Source: Caulobacter sp. (lineage in GTDB: Bacteria; Pseudomonadota; Alphaproteobacteria; Caulobacterales; Caulobacteraceae). From it: DNA of 64,000 nucleotides. Positions within the stretch are counted from its first letter, which is position 1. Each line of letters starts with the position of its first letter. This document shows positions 24,420 through 33,202 of this stretch, piece by piece. The notes beneath the pieces were generated by a model that saw only the letters and a list, made by a program, of their open reading frames with translations, was not told where the DNA came from and did no database searches. The position numbers and the translations under genes are program-made. The stretch is from contig WGLL01000006.1 in NCBI GenBank assembly GCA_016125585.1, forward strand, positions 248,001 through 312,000. The letters run 5' to 3'.

Positions 24420-25282
24420 GCACTCTGGTTTCCGCCTGGAAGACCGCCCAGACCACGCTGAAGGCGGCGGGGGTAGATCAGCCGTCGATCGACGCGCGGC
24501 TGATGCTGGAGGCCGCCACGGGGGCCAGCCGGATGGAGATCCTCACCGACCCCTACCGCGAGCTGACGGCCGAGCAGCAGGCCACCTTCGACGACTACAT
24601 CGCCCGCCGGGCCCGCCGCCAGCCGGTCAGCCACATCCTCGGCCGCAAGGGGTTCTGGAAGATCATGCTGTCGGTGACCCCTGACGTGCTGACCCCGCGA
24701 CCGGACACCGAGAGCATCCTGGATGTGGTGCTGCCGGCCTTCCCCGAGACCATGACCTTCTCGCTGCTGGACCTGGGCGTGGGGTCCGGCGCCATCATGC
24801 TGGCCATCCTCGCCGAGCGGCCGGCGGCCAAGGCGCTGGGCATCGACAGCTCGTCGGAGGCCCTGGCGGTGGCGCGGGAGAACGCCGCCAACCTCGACCT
24901 CAACAATCGGGCCGCCTTCCTGCACGGCGACTGGACCGCCGGCCTGGGCGACGCCAGTTTCGACGCGGTGGTCTCCAACCCGCCCTACATCCCCACCGCC
25001 GACATCGAGACCCTCGATCCCGAGGTGCGCGATCATGAGCCCCGCCTGGCGCTGGACGGCGGGCCGGACGGGCTGGACGCCTATCGCCTGCTGGCCCCGG
25101 AAATCCTGCGGGTGCTGAAGCCCGGCGGCCTGTTCGCCGTGGAGATCGGTCACGATCAGTCGGCGGCGGTCGAGGCGCTGTTCAAGGCCGCCGGGGCCGA
25201 TGCGGTGCGCACGGTCAAGGATCTGGCCGAACGCGACCGGGTGGTGACCGGGTTCAAAAACCCCTTGGAAACAGGCGTCTGA
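24416..25282 (+). CDS. prmC: Peptide chain release factor glutamine methyltransferase
   Basis: A 288-residue class I methyltransferase starting MSTLVSAWKTAQTTLKAAGV. The SAM-binding motif is LLDLGVGSGAIMLAILAERP at about 117-136, and the catalytic NPPY is at 188-191. The N-terminal segment ILGRKGFWKIMLSVTPDVLT-PRPDTE matches PrmC. It methylates the Gln of the GGQ motif of RF1 and RF2. prfA lies 2.2 kb upstream on the same strand. The ATGA overlap shows coupling with the MOSC gene, and longer in-frame starts run inside that gene. Confidence 0.95.
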   Translation: MSTLVSAWKTAQTTLKAAGVDQPSIDARLMLEAATGASRMEILTDPYRELTAEQQATFDDYIARRARRQPVSHILGRKGFWKIMLSVTPDVLTPRPDTESILDVVLPAFPETMTFSLLDLGVGSGAIMLAILAERPAAKALGIDSSSEALAVARENAANLDLNNRAAFLHGDWTAGLGDASFDAVVSNPPYIPTADIETLDPEVRDHEPRLALDGGPDGLDAYRLLAPEILRVLKPGGLFAVEIGHDQSAAVEALFKAAGADAVRTVKDLAERDRVVTGFKNPLETGV

Positions 25283-25495
25283 CAGGTTACATCCTGACTC
25301 GTTCCCATCCAGAAAGCCGTCCGGGGTCACACCCAAACGGCGGGCGCGCGGGCCGCAAGGTCAGCCAAAGGCCGCGAGCCGGGTAGGAACTCAAGGATCA
25401 GCCTTTTCTGAAACAGGACAGAGACGGACCAAAGCGTCCGACCAGGTCTCAAGAGCCATACAGGGTCGCAATTTGCGCCCGGCCACAGGATTATC

Positions 25496-26542
25496 ATGAG
25501 AGATTTCAAGGGCATGAAGCGGCAACGCGGCCGCAACCGGAACGCCGGTGGCAAGCCGCAGCAGCACAACGCCAACCGCGCCTACGATTCCAACGGTCCC
25601 GAGGGGATCAAGGTTCGCGGCGCCGCCCAGAGCGTTTTCGAGAAGTACCAGCAGCTGGCGCGCGACGCGACGACCGGCGGCGACCGGGTGCTGGCGGAAA
25701 ACTATCTGCAGCACGCCGAACACTACTTCCGGCTCATCCGGGCCATCCAGCCGACCCGGTCGGTCTCCGACATCGTCGGCCGCGACAACTACAGCTCGGG
25801 CATGGACATCGACTTCGAGGCCGAGCACGAGGAGCCGACGGAAAACGCCGCCAGCGACTCCGACGCCGCGTCGCAGCAGGGTGACGGCGGCGACGGCGAC
25901 GACCGGCCCCGCTTCGACAACAATCGCCAGAACCGGGATCAGAATCGGGATCGCGACCAGAACCGCGATGACCGGCAGCGTTTCGACAACAACCGCCAGA
26001 ACCGCGACGATCGGGGCCAGTCCGATCGCGGCCAGTCCGACCAGGGCGGCCGCCGCGACCGCTGGCGCGACCGTGACGACCGGTCGCGGGACGACCGTCC
26101 CCGTGACCAGCAGCAGGCCCGCGATGACCGTCCCCGCGACGATCGCCAGCGGGACGAGGCGCCCCGCGAGGAGCGCGCCCGTGACGACCGTCCCCGCGAC
26201 GAGGCGCCGCGCGAGGCTTCCCGTGAGGATCGCCCCCGCGACGCCCGCCGCAGCCGCTATGACCGCAACCGCGATCGCGATGATCGCGGCGAGACGCGGG
26301 ATCCGCTGGCGGTGATCGAACCCCAGGCCGCGCCGCTGGCTCCCGAAGGCAAGCCGGAAAGCTCGCCGCGTCTGCGCGGCCAGGACGGCGCGGTCTCCGA
26401 ACTGCCCGGTTTCCTGTCGCGCGGCGCCGAGCCCCGCGACGAGGCGGCCGCCGAAGCCCCCGCCAAGCCCAAGCGCCGCCGCGCGCCCAAGAGCTTCGAA
26501 GGCGCCGAGACGCCCGCGAAGACGGGGTCCGACGAGGGCTGA
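25496..26542 (+). CDS. DUF4167 protein with long Arg/Asp repeat region
   Basis: A 348-residue protein. The N-terminal ~110 residues form the DUF4167 domain (MRDFKGMKRQRGRNRNAGGK; GIKVRGAAQSVFEKYQQLAR; NYLQHAEHYFRLIRAIQP), a likely RNA-binding or ribosome-associated domain in alphaproteobacteria. Residues about 125-275 are an R/D/N/Q-rich low-complexity tract with repeats such as NRQNRDDR and DDRPRDD, probably disordered. The tail ends with basic KPKRRRAPKSFEG. Function not established. Confidence 0.87.
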   Translation: MRDFKGMKRQRGRNRNAGGKPQQHNANRAYDSNGPEGIKVRGAAQSVFEKYQQLARDATTGGDRVLAENYLQHAEHYFRLIRAIQPTRSVSDIVGRDNYSSGMDIDFEAEHEEPTENAASDSDAASQQGDGGDGDDRPRFDNNRQNRDQNRDRDQNRDDRQRFDNNRQNRDDRGQSDRGQSDQGGRRDRWRDRDDRSRDDRPRDQQQARDDRPRDDRQRDEAPREERARDDRPRDEAPREASREDRPRDARRSRYDRNRDRDDRGETRDPLAVIEPQAAPLAPEGKPESSPRLRGQDGAVSELPGFLSRGAEPRDEAAAEAPAKPKRRRAPKSFEGAETPAKTGSDEG

Positions 26543-26611
26543 TCCCCCCTTTTTGGTGCGTTACGGCCGCTTGAGGGCGGCTAGGGTTCCGGCTTCCGCG
26601 GAGACCTTGCC

Positions 26612-27145
26612 ATGCGCATCCTGTTATTCGTCGCCCTGCTTCTCGGCGCGGGCCCGGCTTTGGCGCAATCGTCGCCAAATGCCTTCGCCTACGACTATCC
26701 GAAGGCTGAGCTGGCCTGTGGAGAGGCCCTGATCTTCGAGCAGGACTTCGCCGCCATCCGCGCCCTGCCGCTGGTGCAGGAGGCCGATCCCGACCGCCGC
26801 AAGTTCTGCGCCTTCTTCGGCAAGGCGGCCGAAGGCCCATGGCGGCGCTATGCGGTCGCCCAGTTCGGCGAAGACCCCTACTGGTGCGGCTCGGCCGGAT
26901 GCCAGGTGGTGATCTTCATCGAGGACCAACAGGGTCACTGGCGCCCGGCCATGGACGAGAGCCAGACCAACAATGGCTTCGCCAAGGAGGAGGGCGGGGT
27001 GACCATCGACATCACCCGAATGCGCCAGGGCCTGCCCGGCATCGGCATCCCGGCCTACGACGCCGACAACGAGATCACCGTCCGCCTATGGGTCTTTGAC
27101 CCCGTGGCCGGTCACTACACCCTCGAGGATGGGTCCGAAGACTGA
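26612..27145 (+). CDS. Secreted protein of unknown function
   Basis: A 177-residue protein with a clear signal peptide (MRILLFVALLLGAGPALAQS, cleavage after ALA). Six cysteines remain in the mature form, including WCGSAGC, so disulphides are likely in the periplasm. The closest theme is a small beta-rich secreted protein; no family was recognised. A GGAGACC ribosome-binding site lies ahead of the ATG. A family D repeat begins just after the stop. Confidence 0.75.
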   Translation: MRILLFVALLLGAGPALAQSSPNAFAYDYPKAELACGEALIFEQDFAAIRALPLVQEADPDRRKFCAFFGKAAEGPWRRYAVAQFGEDPYWCGSAGCQVVIFIEDQQGHWRPAMDESQTNNGFAKEEGGVTIDITRMRQGLPGIGIPAYDADNEITVRLWVFDPVAGHYTLEDGSED

Positions 27146-27167
27146 CGGCGTGGACGCCCCTAGCCGC

Positions 27168-27271
27168 TGGAGCAGGGCGCGATTTGATGGACTCAACCGC
27201 GCTGCTCCAAGAGTCTTTGTTGTCGCGTGTTTGGTCCGATGACCGGTTCCGCCTAGTCGGAACAGGCTCTA
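27168..27271 (+). repeat. About 100-base repeat, family D copy 2
   Basis: GAGCAGGGCGCGATTTGATG and its complement, then TTGTTGTCGCGTGTTTGGTC, then CGATGACCGGTTCCGCCTAG and TCGGAACAGGCTCTA. It matches the copies at 20966 and 31757 in order and orientation. Its last bases contain the stop codon (27269-27271) of the convergent amidase gene. Confidence 0.85.
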
Positions 27272-28702
27272 GCCAAAGATCGCCGGCCGGCGGTCTTTCC
27301 ACGGCATTTCCTTCTCCAGCTGGCCCGCGAGCCGGAACAGCGTCCCCTCGTCGGCATAGCGGGCCGTGAACATCATGGCGATCGGCAGACCGCCCTCGGC
27401 GCTGGCGTGCAGGGGCAGGGACAGCGACGGCTGGCCGGTGAAGTTGAACGGCGGGGTGAAGGGGAAGGTGGCGGCCTGGGCCTTGTCGAAGGCGCGCAGA
27501 TCGTCGGTCAGGGTGTCGAGGAATTCGTGTTTCGGCGGGACCGTGCCCAGCACCGGCGACAGATAGACGTCGAAGGTCTCGAAATTGGCGAGAACCTGAC
27601 GGTTGATCAGCCGCAGCTGCTGCCAGCCCCACATGGCCTGATCGCCGGTGATCCGCTTGCCGGCCTCGTAGCCGCGCCGCGCCAGCCCTTCGATCTCACC
27701 CTCGGCCGGCTCATGGCCGATCTTCTCGACCCAGCGCCGCACGCCGGCCGAGAAGTTGCTGGCCGAGACCAGGGCCTGGGCGCGGTAGAGGGCGCGGTAG
27801 TCGATGCCGAGGCCCTGTTCGACCACCTCATGACCCAGCGCCTTGAGGGTGGCGGCGGTGTCGGCGAGACGGGCGGCGACCTCCTCGCTGATCGGCTTGC
27901 CGTTGGGGGTCTCGCCCGACCAGAAGATGCGCAGTTTGCCGGGCGAGCGGGACACCTCCTCCAGATAGGGACCCGCCTTGGCCGGATAGGCGTAGGGGCT
28001 GGCGGGTTCCGGATAGCCGGTGGCGTCGAGCATGGCGGCGCTGTCGCGCACCGTGCGGCTGACCACGTGATCGACGGAAAAGCCGATGGCCCGGTCGTAG
28101 TCGTCGCTGCCGTTGGGATTGCGGTCGCGGGTGGTCTTCATGCCGACGAGGCCGCAGCAGGCGGCGGGGATGCGGATCGAGCCCAGGCCGTCGCTGGCGT
28201 GGGCCAGGGGCACCATGCCGGAGGCGGTGGCGCTGGCCGCGCCGCCGGAGGAGCCGCCGCTGATCCGGGACGGGTCCCAGGGATTGGAACAGGGGCCGAG
28301 GCGGCGGCTGGTGGTGACGCCGGGAATGCCGAACTCGGGCGTATTGGTCTTGCCGACCAGCACCACGCCGGCGGCGCGGTAGCGTTTGACCAGTTCGGTA
28401 TCCTCGGGGTCGGCGGCCACCTGGGCGAACATCGAACCTGAGGTGCGGGGCCAGCCTTTCACGGGGGTTCCCAGATCCTTGATCAGGAAGGGCACGCCCT
28501 TGAACGGGCCGTCGGGCAGGTCGCCGGCGGCGACGGCGCGGGCCTCGTCATAGGCCTTGTGGACGACGGCGTTGAGGGTGCCGTTGTGGCGCTCGATCCG
28601 TTCGATCGAGGCCTCGACCAGTTCGGCGGGAGAGGTCTTGCCGGTCTTGACCAGCTCGGCGAGGCCAAGGCCGTCGTAGTCGGCGTATTCCGCGAAGGCC
28701 AT
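27269..28702 (-). CDS. Amidase signature family hydrolase
   Basis: A 477-residue amidase with the Ser-cisSer-Lys triad: Lys75 in PFLIKDLG, Ser151 in RISGGSSGGAASATASG, and nucleophile Ser175 in SDGLGSIRIPAACCG. It hydrolyses amide bonds; relatives include 6-aminohexanoate-cyclic-dimer hydrolases, but the substrate here is unknown. The ATG at 28700-28702 follows GGGAGAGAC. The last codons lie inside a family D repeat. Confidence 0.92.
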   Translation of the reverse strand: MAFAEYADYDGLGLAELVKTGKTSPAELVEASIERIERHNGTLNAVVHKAYDEARAVAAGDLPDGPFKGVPFLIKDLGTPVKGWPRTSGSMFAQVAADPEDTELVKRYRAAGVVLVGKTNTPEFGIPGVTTSRRLGPCSNPWDPSRISGGSSGGAASATASGMVPLAHASDGLGSIRIPAACCGLVGMKTTRDRNPNGSDDYDRAIGFSVDHVVSRTVRDSAAMLDATGYPEPASPYAYPAKAGPYLEEVSRSPGKLRIFWSGETPNGKPISEEVAARLADTAATLKALGHEVVEQGLGIDYRALYRAQALVSASNFSAGVRRWVEKIGHEPAEGEIEGLARRGYEAGKRITGDQAMWGWQQLRLINRQVLANFETFDVYLSPVLGTVPPKHEFLDTLTDDLRAFDKAQAATFPFTPPFNFTGQPSLSLPLHASAEGGLPIAMMFTARYADEGTLFRLAGQLEKEMPWKDRRPAIFG

Positions 28703-28763
28703 GATGCGTCTCTCCCGTCTCTTTTGCTTTGGCCAAGCTTGGCACAGGCGCCGGCCATCGCAA

Positions 28764-28987
28764 ATCCTCCTCCGCGCCAGGCGTGGGGGAGGGGGACCCC
28801 GCGCGAATACGCGCGGGGTGGAGGGGGCGGCGCCGGCCCGTCGGAGTCGGGCGCCTTCCGGAGCCGATGACGATGGTGTCTGGGGGCGAAGCGTCTGGGA
28901 TCAATGACCTGACGCCGGCACTGCCCCCTCCACCACCGCCTGGCGGCGGCGGTCCCCCTCCCCCGTCGCTGTGCGCCGGAGGAGGAT
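28764..28987. repeat. Palindromic repeat pair, family B copy 2
   Basis: The left arm (28764-28829) is TCCTCCTCCG...GGGGGAGGGGGACC...GGTGGAGGGGGCGG. The right arm (about 28919-28987) is CTGCCCCCTCCACC...GGTCCCCCTCCCCC...CCGGAGGAGGA. It shares arm architecture with the copy at 18289-18508 and ends one base before the stop of the aminotransferase gene. Confidence 0.85.
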
Positions 28988-28988
28988 C

Positions 28989-30254
28989 TTATCGCGCCGC
29001 CAGGAAGGCCAGCTTTTCCACCGGCCCAAGGCTGGCGGCGTTGCGCTTCAGATCGGCGAAGGCGGCCTCGGCGGCGTCGAGGGCGGTGGCGATGTCCGCT
29101 TCGGTCATGGCCGCGCAGAGGAACATGTTGTGCCAGGGATGGACGTAGACGCCCCGGGCCAGCATGGCGCTGGACCAGGCGAAGCCCTTGCGCAGGTCCG
29201 GGTCGTCGTCGAACAGGAACAGCGGCATAACCGCCGGACCGGTCTGGCGAAAGCCGAAGCCGGCCGCCGAGGCCCGCTCGGCCAGCCCGGTCCTGAGGGT
29301 CTCGCCGAGGGCCTGGATGCGCTCGAGATAGTCGGTGTCCCGCACCAGTCGCAGGGTCTCCAGGCCCGCCGCCATGGCCGCGCCGGCGAACCAGAAGCTG
29401 CCGGTGACATAGATGGAGGCGGCGGCCTTGCGGGCCTTGTCGGCGCCCAGCAGGGCCGAGATCGGATGGCCGTTGGCGATGCACTTGCCCCAGGTCGACA
29501 GGTCCGGCGCCACCCCGATGGCCGACCAGCTGCAGTCCCGCGCTACCCGCAGGCCCGCCCGGACGTCGTCGACCACCAGCAGGGCGCCGCGCGCGTCGGC
29601 CAGTTCGCGGGCGCGGCGGGCGTAGGCCAGGTCCGGGGCCGCCTGGTCGATGAAGGCGTCATGGCGGAACGGGGCGGCGAAGATGGCGGCCAGATCGTCG
29701 CCGGCGGCGGCCACGGCGGCCTCCAGGCTGGCGATGTCGTTGTAGGCGCAGAGGTGCTGATGGGCCTTGTCGCTGGCGATGACGCCGGAGGGCCGGGGCG
29801 TGCACCAGGGGGCGGCCCCGTGATAGGCGCCCCTGGCCAGCACCAGCCCCTGTTTTCCGGTGTGCGCCCGGGCGGTCATCATCGCCATGGTGGTGGCGTC
29901 GGTGCCGTTCTTGCAGAACATCGCCCAGTCGGCATGGCCGACCATCGCCACCATCGCTTCCGCCAGCTCGACCATCAGGGCGGTCGGGCCGGTCAGGGCG
30001 TCGCCCTTTTCCAGCTGCCGCACATAGGCCGCGTCGATGCCCGGGTGAGCGTAGCCGAACAGGTTGGGCCCGTAGGCGCACATCAGGTCGAGATAGCGCC
30101 GGCCGTCGGCGTCGGTCAGATGGGCGCCCTCGCCGCCGGTGAAGAACTGGGGATAGTCGTCCGGCAGCAGGCCGACCGACTGGTGACCGTACATGCCGCC
30201 GGGGATCACCGCCTCGGCGCGGCGGCGAAGAGCCTTGTCGATGGGTCCGGACAT
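28989..30254 (-). CDS. Class III PLP aminotransferase, glutamate-1-semialdehyde aminomutase-like
   Basis: A 421-residue fold-type I aminotransferase. RYLDLMCAYGPNLFGYAHPG, FCKNGTDATTMAMMTARAHT (PLP phosphate binding) and VVDDVRAGLR precede the PLP lysine, Lys257, in STWGKCIANGHPISALLGA. It resembles glutamate-1-semialdehyde 2,1-aminomutase, but this lineage makes 5-aminolevulinate from glycine and succinyl-CoA, so a different amino substrate is likely. It is one of several stand-alone catabolic enzymes in this stretch. Confidence 0.88.
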   Translation of the reverse strand: MSGPIDKALRRRAEAVIPGGMYGHQSVGLLPDDYPQFFTGGEGAHLTDADGRRYLDLMCAYGPNLFGYAHPGIDAAYVRQLEKGDALTGPTALMVELAEAMVAMVGHADWAMFCKNGTDATTMAMMTARAHTGKQGLVLARGAYHGAAPWCTPRPSGVIASDKAHQHLCAYNDIASLEAAVAAAGDDLAAIFAAPFRHDAFIDQAAPDLAYARRARELADARGALLVVDDVRAGLRVARDCSWSAIGVAPDLSTWGKCIANGHPISALLGADKARKAAASIYVTGSFWFAGAAMAAGLETLRLVRDTDYLERIQALGETLRTGLAERASAAGFGFRQTGPAVMPLFLFDDDPDLRKGFAWSSAMLARGVYVHPWHNMFLCAAMTEADIATALDAAEAAFADLKRNAASLGPVEKLAFLAAR

Positions 30255-30319
30255 GGCGGGCGCTCCTGGCGGCAGAGGGGGGCCACGATAACCCGCCCGT
30301 CCGCCGGAGCAACCGGCGG

Positions 30320-30865
30320 CTACTGCAGCGAGCGGGCCTCGTCGAGAATCGCCAGGAAGACCTTGAGGTTGGCTTCCAGATTGCGGCGATGGATGCCCTC
30401 ATCGAAGATGATGTAGCGGCTGATCGAAACGGTGTTGCCCTCGTCCACGGCGACGTTGACCACCGGATAGGAGATCCGCTCGATCGCGGCCTGGGTCTTG
30501 GCCGGGGTCTCGTAGCGCACCAGGGCGATGATATCGGCGCCCTGACAGCGCATGGCCGGGCCGATGCCCGTGCAGGCGGCGCCCTGGATGACAAAGCTGG
30601 CCCCGGACGGGCCCTTGACCACCAGCATCGGGTCGCCGTTGTCCAGCCGGGTCTCACGGGTCACCGTCAGGCCCATGCCGGTGACGACCGCCTTCATCTC
30701 AGCGCTGGTCCAGCTGGCGATAAGCGGGGGCGGCGTGGGGGTCGGCGCGAGCGTCACCGATGATCCAGGCTTCGGCCCGGGCTGCTGGGCGGCGATCGCG
30801 CTCCCGGCCAGCAGCAGGAGCGAGGGGGCGAGCAGGAGGCCGCCGAGACGGGAGACAGCGCCCAT
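30320..30865 (-). CDS. YbjN-like secreted protein
   Basis: A 181-residue protein with a signal peptide (GLLLAPSLLLLAGSAIAAQQ) and a Pro/Thr-rich linker. The domain from about residue 50 has WTSAEMKAVVTGMGLTVTRE, GDPMLVVKGPSGASFVIQGA, and the helix VSISRYIIFDEGIHRRNLEA. This is the layout of YbjN-like sensory-regulator domains, here exported to the periplasm. Its start shares one base with the stop of the upstream GNAT gene. Family assignment is moderate. Confidence 0.65.
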   Translation of the reverse strand: MGAVSRLGGLLLAPSLLLLAGSAIAAQQPGPKPGSSVTLAPTPTPPPLIASWTSAEMKAVVTGMGLTVTRETRLDNGDPMLVVKGPSGASFVIQGAACTGIGPAMRCQGADIIALVRYETPAKTQAAIERISYPVVNVAVDEGNTVSISRYIIFDEGIHRRNLEANLKVFLAILDEARSLQ

Positions 30866-31128
30866 CAGGCCGAATGCCTGCGCAGCCAGGCCGCGGCGTA
30901 GCTGCAGACCCCGACGACGGTTTCATCCCGCTCGCGGGCGTCGGCGACGAGGCCCTCCATGAGGCGGCCCGAGCTTCCCTTGCCGCGCAGGGCGGGCGGG
31001 GCGAAGACATAATCGATAATTATACGGCCGCGCTCGCGTCGATAGTCGGCAAAGGCGGTCTCGCCGTCCTCCACCAGTTCATAGCGGCCGGCGGCGACGT
31101 TGTCGGTGACTTGGGTCATGATCCGCAT
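30865..31128 (-). CDS. Small GNAT N-acetyltransferase (YjdJ/NATD1-like)
   Basis: An 87-residue minimal GNAT domain: RYELVEDGETAFADYRRERG, then IIIDYVFAPPALRGKGSSGRLMEGLVADAR, in which RGKGSSGRL is the acetyl-CoA pyrophosphate loop. The size is typical of the YjdJ group. The ATG at 31126-31128 has GAGG 6 bases upstream; an ATG three codons later is possible. It is coupled to the YbjN-like gene. Confidence 0.85.
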   Translation of the reverse strand: MRIMTQVTDNVAAGRYELVEDGETAFADYRRERGRIIIDYVFAPPALRGKGSSGRLMEGLVADARERDETVVGVCSYAAAWLRRHSA

Positions 31129-31198
31129 ATAGCGCCTCGCGCCGCGGGATGATCCCCGGTATCGTGGATTTGAACGATCACGGATTACGGAGTGCGAT

Positions 31199-31753
31199 AT
31201 GCGTGAACTGGGTTCCGGCGCCGCGGTGCTGGCCGTGCTGATTCTCCTGGGCGGGTGCAACCCGGCCAATGATGATGTCGGCGCCGCCGATGATGCGGCC
31301 GAAACGCCAGCGGCGCCCATCGGACCACCGCCGCCAAAGCGTGCGCTCGGTCAGTGGGAACACAAGATCACCCTCTATGGCGAGACGCGCACCCTGCGGA
31401 TCTGCCTGGACGAGCGGGCGGAAAAGCTGGCGTCGTGGTGGAACACCGCGCCCAATCCGACCGACTGCTCCAAGCAGGACTTCGATCGCCAGCCTGACGG
31501 CACCTGGGTCTTCTACACCGTCTGCCGCACCAAGCTGGGCGGCGAGAGCTCCAGTTCTGGCGCGGCCACCGGCGACTTCTCGAAGAACTACACGGTGATG
31601 ATGACCACCACGACCCAGGGGTCATCCAATCCCCAGGCCAATGGCGTGCTGGATACCCGGATCGAGGCCACCTTCCTCGGCCCCTGTCCCGCCGGCCAGC
31701 GCGGCGGCGACGTGGTTCTGCCGAACGGACAGATCCGCAACCTGTTCGACTAG
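31199..31753 (+). CDS. DUF3617 lipoprotein
   Basis: A 184-residue lipoprotein with leader MRELGSGAAVLAVLILLGGC (lipobox ending at Cys20) and a linker rich in Ala, Pro and Asp. The domain has ALGQWEHKITLYGETRTLRI, then CLDERAEKLASWW, and NPTDCSKQDFDRQPDGTWVF, fitting DUF3617. It is probably anchored in the outer or inner membrane. A family D repeat follows the stop. Confidence 0.82.
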   Translation: MRELGSGAAVLAVLILLGGCNPANDDVGAADDAAETPAAPIGPPPPKRALGQWEHKITLYGETRTLRICLDERAEKLASWWNTAPNPTDCSKQDFDRQPDGTWVFYTVCRTKLGGESSSSGAATGDFSKNYTVMMTTTTQGSSNPQANGVLDTRIEATFLGPCPAGQRGGDVVLPNGQIRNLFD

Positions 31754-31756
31754 GGC

Positions 31757-31857
31757 CGGGCGCGATCTGAGGGTCTCAGATCGCCCTGCTCCAGATTTGC
31801 TGTTGTCGCGCGGTTGATCCGAAGACCGGTTCCCACGAATCGGAGCATGGCTCTGGC
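31757..31857 (+). repeat. About 100-base repeat, family D copy 3
   Basis: CCGGGCGCGATCTGAGGGTC hairpin, then CTGTTGTCGCGCGGTTGATC, then CGAAGACCGGTTCCCACGAA and TCGGAGCATGGCTCTGG. It has the same layout as copies 1 and 2. It sits between the convergent DUF3617 and thiolase genes and may help end both transcripts. Confidence 0.85.
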
Positions 31858-31877
31858 CGCCCGCACGGCGGATGCGG

Positions 31878-33062
31878 TCAAACCAGTTCAACCGCCATGG
31901 CCGTGGCCTCGCCGCCGCCGATGCAGAGGCTGGCCAGCCCGCGCTTGCCGCCGCCGGCCTGCAGCGCCGACAGCAGGGTGGCCAGGATGCGCGCGCCCGA
32001 GGCGCCGATGGGATGGCCCAGCGCGGTGGCGCCGCCGTTGATGTTCAGCTTCGCCCGGTCGATGTTCAGCTCCCGCTGGGCGATCATGGCCACCACGGCG
32101 AAGGCCTCGTTGACCTCGAACAGATCGACCTCGTCGACGCTCCAGCCGGCCTTCTTCAGCGCCTTCTGCATGGCCGGCACCGGGGCGGTGGTGAACAGGC
32201 CCGGTTCATGGGCGTGGGCGGCGTGGGCGACGACGCGGGCGACCACCGGCAGGCCCAGCCTTTCCGCGACCGAGGCGCGGGTCATCACCAGGGCGGCGGC
32301 GCCGTCGCTGATCGAGCTGGCGTTGGCGGCGGTGATGGTGCCGTCCGGGGCGAAGGCGGGCTTGAGGGCGGGGATCTTCGCCGGGTCGCCCTTCAGCGGC
32401 TGTTCGTCCTGGCTGACGGTCTCGACGCCCTTGCGGCCGCGCACCTCGACCGGAATGATCTCATTGGCGAAGGCGCCGCCCTCGACGGCCGCCCGGGCCC
32501 GGCGCAGGCTTTCGATGGCGTATTCGTCCTGATCCTCGCGAGTGAACTGATAGCTGCGGGCGGCGTGCTCGGCGAAGGCCCCCATCAACTTGCCGGGGGT
32601 GTAGGCGTCCTCCAGCCCGTCGAGATACATGCTGTCGATCACCCGGTCGTGGCCGATGCGGGCGCCGGCGCGATGCTTGGCCAGCAGGTAGGGGGCGCCG
32701 GACATGCTCTCCATGCCCCCCGCGACGATGATGTCGCAGCTGCCGGCGAGAAGGGCGTCATGGGCCATGATGGCGGCCTGCATGCCGCTGCCGCACATCT
32801 TGTTGACGGTGCTGGCCTCGACCGAAAGGGGCAGGCCCGCGCCCAGCGCCGCCTGGCGGGCGGGGGCCTGGCCGAGCCCGGCCGGCAGCACGCAGCCCAT
32901 GATGATCTGCTCAACCTGCTCTCCGGCCACCCCGGCCCGTTCCAGCGCGCCGCGCACGGCGGCGGCGCCGAGATCGGTGGCCTTGACGCTGGACAGAGCG
33001 CCCTGGAACCCCCCCATTGGGGTGCGCGCATAGGAAGCGATTACGACAGGATCAGTGGTCAT
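31878..33062 (-). CDS. Acetyl-CoA acetyltransferase (thiolase)
   Basis: A 394-residue thiolase with nucleophilic Cys90 in VNKMCGSGMQA and the C-terminal motifs NINGGATALGHPIGASGARI (conserved His) and LCIGGGEATAMAVE (acid/base Cys). GQAPARQAALGAGL is the CoA-binding loop. It condenses or cleaves acetoacetyl-CoA; a biosynthetic or ketone-body type is more likely than long-chain beta-oxidation, but this cannot be settled here. No fad gene is adjacent: those lie 10 kb away. Confidence 0.94.
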   Translation of the reverse strand: MTTDPVVIASYARTPMGGFQGALSSVKATDLGAAAVRGALERAGVAGEQVEQIIMGCVLPAGLGQAPARQAALGAGLPLSVEASTVNKMCGSGMQAAIMAHDALLAGSCDIIVAGGMESMSGAPYLLAKHRAGARIGHDRVIDSMYLDGLEDAYTPGKLMGAFAEHAARSYQFTREDQDEYAIESLRRARAAVEGGAFANEIIPVEVRGRKGVETVSQDEQPLKGDPAKIPALKPAFAPDGTITAANASSISDGAAALVMTRASVAERLGLPVVARVVAHAAHAHEPGLFTTAPVPAMQKALKKAGWSVDEVDLFEVNEAFAVVAMIAQRELNIDRAKLNINGGATALGHPIGASGARILATLLSALQAGGGKRGLASLCIGGGEATAMAVELV

Positions 33063-33202
33063 GGCGGATGTCCGACAGGTTCAGCCCGGGTTCAGGCGGC
33101 TTGTGGTCATGTGCGTCACCAAACGCTTCGCCGCAAGTCCCGGCGCGGCCCAGACGAGGCGGAGGCTCCGGCCCCACCGCCTCAACCAGAGGAGTATCTG
33201 AG

